DNA from: Streptomyces sp. NBC_00178
Lineage (GTDB): Bacteria > Actinomycetota > Actinomycetes > Streptomycetales > Streptomycetaceae
NCBI RefSeq assembly: GCF_036206005.1
Contig: NZ_CP108143.1
Span: forward strand, 620,001-684,000
Length of the DNA stretch: 64,000 bases
Reading direction: 5' to 3'
Position numbers and translations under genes: made by a program
The notes under the pieces: model-generated
What the model was told of the DNA's origin: nothing
The model's input: only the letters and a program-made list of their open reading frames with translations
Databases searched by the model: none
Shown here: positions 60,344 through 64,000 of the stretch, piece after piece
How positions within the stretch are numbered: the stretch's first letter is position 1
Layout: each line of letters opens with the position of its first letter

Positions 60344-61258
60344 TCAGTCCCCCGCGGGCACGGTGGGCGCCGTGCCCGCCGCCCCGCACACCGAGGCGGC
60401 CACCCGCGAGGCGTAGGACAGCAGGTCCCGCAGCCGCTCCGGGGCCTGGTCCGCCGTGAAGGGGCCGTGGGCGCCCATCCTGCTGAGGAAGCCCGCCGTG
60501 AAGGCGTCGCCCGCCCCGATGGTGTCGACGACGTCCACGGGCGTCGCGGGCACCTCGACGGGCGGCCCCGTCGAGGTGTAGGCGGTGCTTCCCCGCGCTC
60601 CCCTGGTCAGGATCACCAGCCGGCCGCCCGCCGTCAGCTTGCGGCAGGTCTCGTCCGGGTCGGCGCCGGGCCAGAGCCGCTCCAGGTCCTCGTCGCTCGC
60701 TCTCACCACGTGCGCGAGCGCGCACAGCTCGCGCAGGGCTGCCGCACCGTCGTCAGGGCCCAGGGTGCGGTCCCGGCGGACGTTGGGGTCCACGACCAGG
60801 AGGGAGTGCCGGGCGGCGGCCGCCGCCATCGCCCGTACGGCCGTCGCCGCGGGCTCCACGACCGCCGCGAGCCCGCCCACGTAGACGGCGCCGAAGCGTC
60901 CGGCCCGCGCGGACAGGTCGGGAAGCCGGAACGTCGCCGTGTCCTGGAGGTGGAAGTGGTAGCCCGTGCCGCCGGTTCCCGGCTCGGCCACGGCCAGCGC
61001 CGTGGGCAGCCCGGAGCGCGCGCACAGCGAGACGTCGGCTCCCGCTTCCCGCAGCCGTGCCTCGATCGTGCGGGCGAAGCCGTCGCCGCCCAGGCCGCCC
61101 GCGAAGACGGCCGGGGTCCCCAGCCGGGCGAGCCCGACGGCGACGTTGGCCGGGGCGCCGCCGAAGCGGGCTGCTCTCGTCGCACCGTCGCCGTCCACGG
61201 GCACGAGGTCGATGAGCGCCTCGCCGAGCACCAGGACGGCGCCGGGCCCGCCCGTCAC
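60344..61258 (-). CDS. PfkB-family carbohydrate kinase (polyol cassette)
   Basis: A 304-residue kinase from GTG 61258, which overlaps the dehydrogenase stop (GTGA), so the two are translationally coupled. Sugar-binding signature FGGAPANVAVGLARLG, catalytic Asp251 in DTIGAGDAF. In a pathway with a polyol dehydrogenase it would phosphorylate the ketose formed (for example fructose or xylulose). Fructokinase is the likeliest label, but substrate is inference. It is the last gene of the cassette, with a terminator 24 bp downstream. Confidence 0.88.
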   Translation of the reverse strand: MTGGPGAVLVLGEALIDLVPVDGDGATRAARFGGAPANVAVGLARLGTPAVFAGGLGGDGFARTIEARLREAGADVSLCARSGLPTALAVAEPGTGGTGYHFHLQDTATFRLPDLSARAGRFGAVYVGGLAAVVEPAATAVRAMAAAAARHSLLVVDPNVRRDRTLGPDDGAAALRELCALAHVVRASDEDLERLWPGADPDETCRKLTAGGRLVILTRGARGSTAYTSTGPPVEVPATPVDVVDTIGAGDAFTAGFLSRMGAHGPFTADQAPERLRDLLSYASRVAASVCGAAGTAPTVPAGD

Positions 61259-62244
61259 GGCTCGACCACGATCTTGCGGCCGATGCCCGCCTTGAAGCGG
61301 TCGAGGGCCTGCGGGTACTGATCGAGCGGCAGCCGGTCGCTGATGAAGACCGCGGGGTCCAGGACGCCGGCGGCGAACAGCGCGGCGGCGCGTTCGTAAC
61401 TGTGCAGGACGGCCATCGAGCCGGTGATGGTGATCTCCTGGTTGTAGATGCGGTACGGCTCGATGACCGCCGTGGTCGCGTAGTCGGCGACTCCGAACTG
61501 GAGGAAGGTCCCGCCCTTCGCCACGCGGCCCAGGCCGTCCTGGATCGCCGCGGCGTTGCCGGTGGCGTCGACGACGACGTCCCAGCCGCCGGGCCGGTCC
61601 AGTTCGTCGGCCCCGGCGGCGGAGCGGCTGCAGCCGAGGAGCGCGGCGGTGGCGAGGCGCTCGGGGTTGACGTCGAGGACGTCGACCCCGGCCGCGCCGG
61701 TGCGCTTGGCCAGCTCCAGCATCATCAGGCCCATGGTTCCGGAGCCGTAGATCAGCACCTCCGCGCCGAGCGTGCTGCTCAGCACGTCGTACCCGCGCAC
61801 GGCGCAGGACAGCGGTTCGATCAGGGCCGCGTCCTTGACGTCGATGTGCTCGGGCAGCCTGACGCAGTTGGCGACGGGGGCAACGGCGTACTCGGCGGCG
61901 CCCCCCGGCACGGTGACGCCGATGGCCGCCCAGCGTTCGCAGAGGTTGCCGCGTCCGTTGCGGCAGTACCGGCACTCGTGGCAGTGCAGGGAGGGGTCGA
62001 CGGCGACCCGGTCCCCGACGGTGAGTTCCGTGACGTCGCGTCCGACACCGACGACCTCCCCGGCGAACTCGTGGCCCGGGACGATGGGCAGGGTGGGCGC
62101 GAACTCGCCCTGCAGGATGTGGAGATCGGTGCCGCACAGACCGCACGAGGCGACGGACACGACGACGTCGCGCGGTCCGGGCGCCGGGTCCGGGACGGTG
62201 GTGACGGTGACCTTGCCGGGGGCTTCGACGATCGCTGCCCGCAT
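61255..62244 (-). CDS. Zinc-dependent medium-chain alcohol (polyol) dehydrogenase
   Basis: A 329-residue MDR enzyme. Catalytic zinc region CGLCGTDLHI and GHEFAGEVV; structural zinc cysteines in CHECRYCRNGRGNLC; Rossmann motif YGSGTMGLM. LDVNPERLATA at the end of the second strand favours NAD. It resembles sorbitol/threonine-type dehydrogenases. Its ATG overlaps the permease stop (TAATG). Flanked by sugar permeases and a PfkB kinase, it probably oxidises an imported polyol such as sorbitol, mannitol, arabitol or xylitol to a ketose. Confidence 0.92.
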   Translation of the reverse strand: MRAAIVEAPGKVTVTTVPDPAPGPRDVVVSVASCGLCGTDLHILQGEFAPTLPIVPGHEFAGEVVGVGRDVTELTVGDRVAVDPSLHCHECRYCRNGRGNLCERWAAIGVTVPGGAAEYAVAPVANCVRLPEHIDVKDAALIEPLSCAVRGYDVLSSTLGAEVLIYGSGTMGLMMLELAKRTGAAGVDVLDVNPERLATAALLGCSRSAAGADELDRPGGWDVVVDATGNAAAIQDGLGRVAKGGTFLQFGVADYATTAVIEPYRIYNQEITITGSMAVLHSYERAAALFAAGVLDPAVFISDRLPLDQYPQALDRFKAGIGRKIVVEP

Positions 62245-63119
62245 TATTTCACTGCTCCGAGGGACAGGCCCTGGACGAGTTTGTCCTGGGCGGCGTAGCC
62301 GGCGGCGAGTACCGGCAGGGACACGACGACGGAGGCGGCACACAGCTGGGCGAGGAAGAGGCCCTGGCTGGTGACGAATCCGGTGAGGAAGACGGGCGCG
62401 GTCTGGGCGACGACACCGGTCAGCACCCGCGCGAAGAGCAGTTCGTTCCAGCTGAAGATGAAGCAGATCAGGGCGGTGGCCGCGATGCCGGGCGCCGCCA
62501 TGGGGGCGACGACCCGGGCCAGGACCGTCGGCAGCCGTGCTCCGTCCACCTGTGCCGCCTCGATGACGGACACGGGGACGTCGGCCAGGAAGGACTGCAT
62601 CATCCAGACGGCGATCGGCAGGTTCATCGAGGTGTAGAGCAGGACGAGGAGCCAGATGTTGTCCAGCGTCCCGGCGTTCTTGGCGAACAGGTAGACGGGC
62701 AGCAGCCCCGCGACGACGGGCAGCATCTTCGTGGAGAGGAAGAAGAACATCACGTCCGTCCATTTGCGTACGCGCCTGATGGAGAGCGCGTACGCCGCCG
62801 GGAGCGCCAGCAGGAGCACCAGGAGCGTGGAGAAGACGGAGGCGCCCAGGGAGTTGAGCAGCGGCGGCCAGGGGGTGACGCCGGTGTCGGCGCCGAAGAA
62901 GGTCCGGTAGCCGTCGAGGGTGAGCGGCGCGAAGAGGGACGGCGGGTTGGTCGCCGCGTCCGGTTCGGCGTGCAGCGAGGTCAGCAGCATCCAGAGAGCC
63001 GGCAGGCAGAAGGCGAGTCCCGCCGCCCAGGCCAGCACACCGAGCGCGGTGGAGCGGCGTCGGGCCCGGCGCAGGGCGCGGGGTACGGACGGGGTGGCGG
63101 GAGGGGTGGCAGTGGTCAT
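62244..63119 (-). CDS. Polyol/sugar ABC permease, MalG-like
   Basis: A 291-residue membrane subunit with six spans and the EAA loop SVIEAAQVDGARLPTVLAR; ends GLSLGAVK. It overlaps the upstream permease by 4 bp (ATGA) and the dehydrogenase start by 1 bp. The close relatives I can recall are polyol (sorbitol/mannitol) MalG-type permeases, consistent with the dehydrogenase next to it. Energised by an ATPase not encoded in the window. Confidence 0.9.
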   Translation of the reverse strand: MTTATPPATPSVPRALRRARRRSTALGVLAWAAGLAFCLPALWMLLTSLHAEPDAATNPPSLFAPLTLDGYRTFFGADTGVTPWPPLLNSLGASVFSTLLVLLLALPAAYALSIRRVRKWTDVMFFFLSTKMLPVVAGLLPVYLFAKNAGTLDNIWLLVLLYTSMNLPIAVWMMQSFLADVPVSVIEAAQVDGARLPTVLARVVAPMAAPGIAATALICFIFSWNELLFARVLTGVVAQTAPVFLTGFVTSQGLFLAQLCAASVVVSLPVLAAGYAAQDKLVQGLSLGAVK

Positions 63120-64000
63120 GCGCGGTTCGCCTCCTCACTGAAGAGGGACGAGACGGTCCGGAGCGCGAAGGTGGCGATGATGATCGTGCCGATCACCACG
63201 ACGACTCCGGCAGCGGACGCCAGTCCGTATTCGTGGGCCTGGTAGAAGGTCTGGTAGATCGTGTAGGGCAGGTTGGCCGTGCCGAGCCCGCCCGCGGTGA
63301 TCGTGAACACCGCGTCGAAGTTCTGCACGATGTACACGGCGCCGAGCAGCACACCGAGTTCGAGGTACCTGCGCAGGTGGGGCAGTGTCAGGTAGCGGAA
63401 GGTCTGCCAGGCGCTCGCGCCGTCGAGGCGGGCGGCCTCGACGACCTCGGCGGGCCGGCTCTGGAGCCCGGCGAGCAGGATCAGCATCATGAACGGCGTC
63501 CACTGCCAGACGAGCGCGGCGACGACCGCGAGCAGCGGCATCTGGGCGATCCAGTCCGGCTGGGCCGGGTCGGTGTCGCCGAAGAGCTCGCCGATCCCGC
63601 TGAGGGTGCCGTTGAGGAGGCCGTACTCCGGGTTGTACAGCGCGTGCTTCCACAGCAGGGCCGCGGAGACCGGGACGATCAGGAACGGCGTGATGAGCAG
63701 GGTCCTGACCATGCCACGGCCGAAGAACGCGCGGTCCAGCAGCAGGGCGAGCGCCAGCCCGAGGACCACGGTGGTGAGGACGACGCCCGCGGTGAGCAGG
63801 ATGGTGTTCAGGACCGACTCGCGGAGCGCGGCGTCGGTGAAGACGGACGCGTAGTTGCCGAGCCCGTTGAAGGCGCGCTTGTCGGGGCTGAGGGAGTTCC
63901 AGTCGAAGAGGGAGATCACCAGGGTCGCCACGAAGGGCAGTTGTGTGACGACGACGAGGAACACCAGGGCGGGCAGCAGCGGCGCCCTGGTGGCCCAGGC
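63116..64000 (-). CDS. Polyol/sugar ABC permease, MalF-like, partial (N-terminus outside window)
   Basis: The frame is open to the right edge, giving 294 residues without the first codons. It continues through ATRAPLLPALVFLVVVTQLPFVATLVISL, a first membrane span, so only a short N-tail is missing. The EAA loop is EVVEAARLDGASAWQTFRYL. GTG 63964 inside this span is not the true start. A binding-protein gene is expected just beyond the window. Confidence 0.9.
   Translation of the reverse strand, partial: AWATRAPLLPALVFLVVVTQLPFVATLVISLFDWNSLSPDKRAFNGLGNYASVFTDAALRESVLNTILLTAGVVLTTVVLGLALALLLDRAFFGRGMVRTLLITPFLIVPVSAALLWKHALYNPEYGLLNGTLSGIGELFGDTDPAQPDWIAQMPLLAVVAALVWQWTPFMMLILLAGLQSRPAEVVEAARLDGASAWQTFRYLTLPHLRRYLELGVLLGAVYIVQNFDAVFTITAGGLGTANLPYTIYQTFYQAHEYGLASAAGVVVVIGTIIIATFALRTVSSLFSEEANRA

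Noticed and set aside
60344-62146. Apparent 600-residue kinase fusion
   Set aside because: The N-terminal part is the out-of-frame dehydrogenase gene; the real PfkB gene starts at GTG 61258 overlapping the dehydrogenase stop.
61255-63138. Apparent permease-dehydrogenase fusion of 627 residues
   Set aside because: The upstream part is a shadow of the MalG-like permease; the dehydrogenase begins at ATG 62244.

Overview
The DNA is very GC-rich, with actinobacterial codon use, Tat and lipoprotein signals, many LacI-family regulators, a WhiB-like protein and an XRE/HATPase pair. All of this points to a Streptomyces chromosome. No tRNA, rRNA, CRISPR array, insertion sequence or prophage was seen. 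The window is unusually rich in secreted carbohydrate-active enzymes and sugar ABC transporters.

Layout. 1-4794 (minus): partial acyl-CoA oxidase-like gene, PfkB sugar kinase, zinc-independent ribosomal protein L31, a solute-binding-like protein without a signal peptide, a GNAT acetyltransferase preceded by a perfect CebR-type box, and a YihY membrane protein. 4923-10442 (minus): alpha-glucoside cassette (binding lipoprotein, two permeases, GH13 alpha-glucosidase, cupin). 11015-16864 (minus): a large modular GH87-like alpha-1,3-glucanase and a subtilase. 17214-20411 (plus): Tat-exported GH78 alpha-L-rhamnosidase. 20525-27582: two permeases, binding lipoprotein and GH42 beta-galactosidase on minus, with a divergent LacI regulator and tandem operators. 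27583-32428: minisatellite, YdeI-like protein, thioesterase, and a secreted GH13 amylase with starch-binding modules and a MalR-like operator.

32541-50458 is a furanoside-utilisation locus. It holds a complete YtfQ-R-T/YjfF-like ABC importer with its own ATPase, a LacI regulator and an aldose 1-epimerase (minus); a Tat-exported DUF1680/GH127-type enzyme with a zinc-cysteine centre and ricin repeats; two secreted GH2 enzymes, one with an arabinofuranose-binding AbfB domain and one with PA14 and LamG; a phytanoyl-CoA-dioxygenase-like protein; and a second LacI regulator. Four promoter regions share a TTGCAACGTTGCAA-like operator, and the two LacI proteins have nearly the same recognition helix, so this looks like one regulon.

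51081-57670 carries housekeeping and developmental genes: DUF1232, WhiB-like, XRE (DUF5753) divergent from a HATPase across a palindrome, RNase H, SDR, cyclophilin, a secreted lamin-tail protein, and small proteins. 57838-60285 is a GAF/PAS/PP2C phosphatase. 60344-64000 is a polyol-type cassette (two permeases, zinc dehydrogenase, PfkB kinase) that runs off the right edge.

The three MalFG-type cassettes carry no ATPase gene, as expected where a shared MsiK-type ATPase serves many importers. Together, the alpha-1,3-glucanase, alpha-glucosidase and furanosidase functions would suit attack on fungal walls, which contain alpha-1,3-glucan and galactofuranose. Plant arabinogalactan or starch as substrate fits many of the genes equally well.
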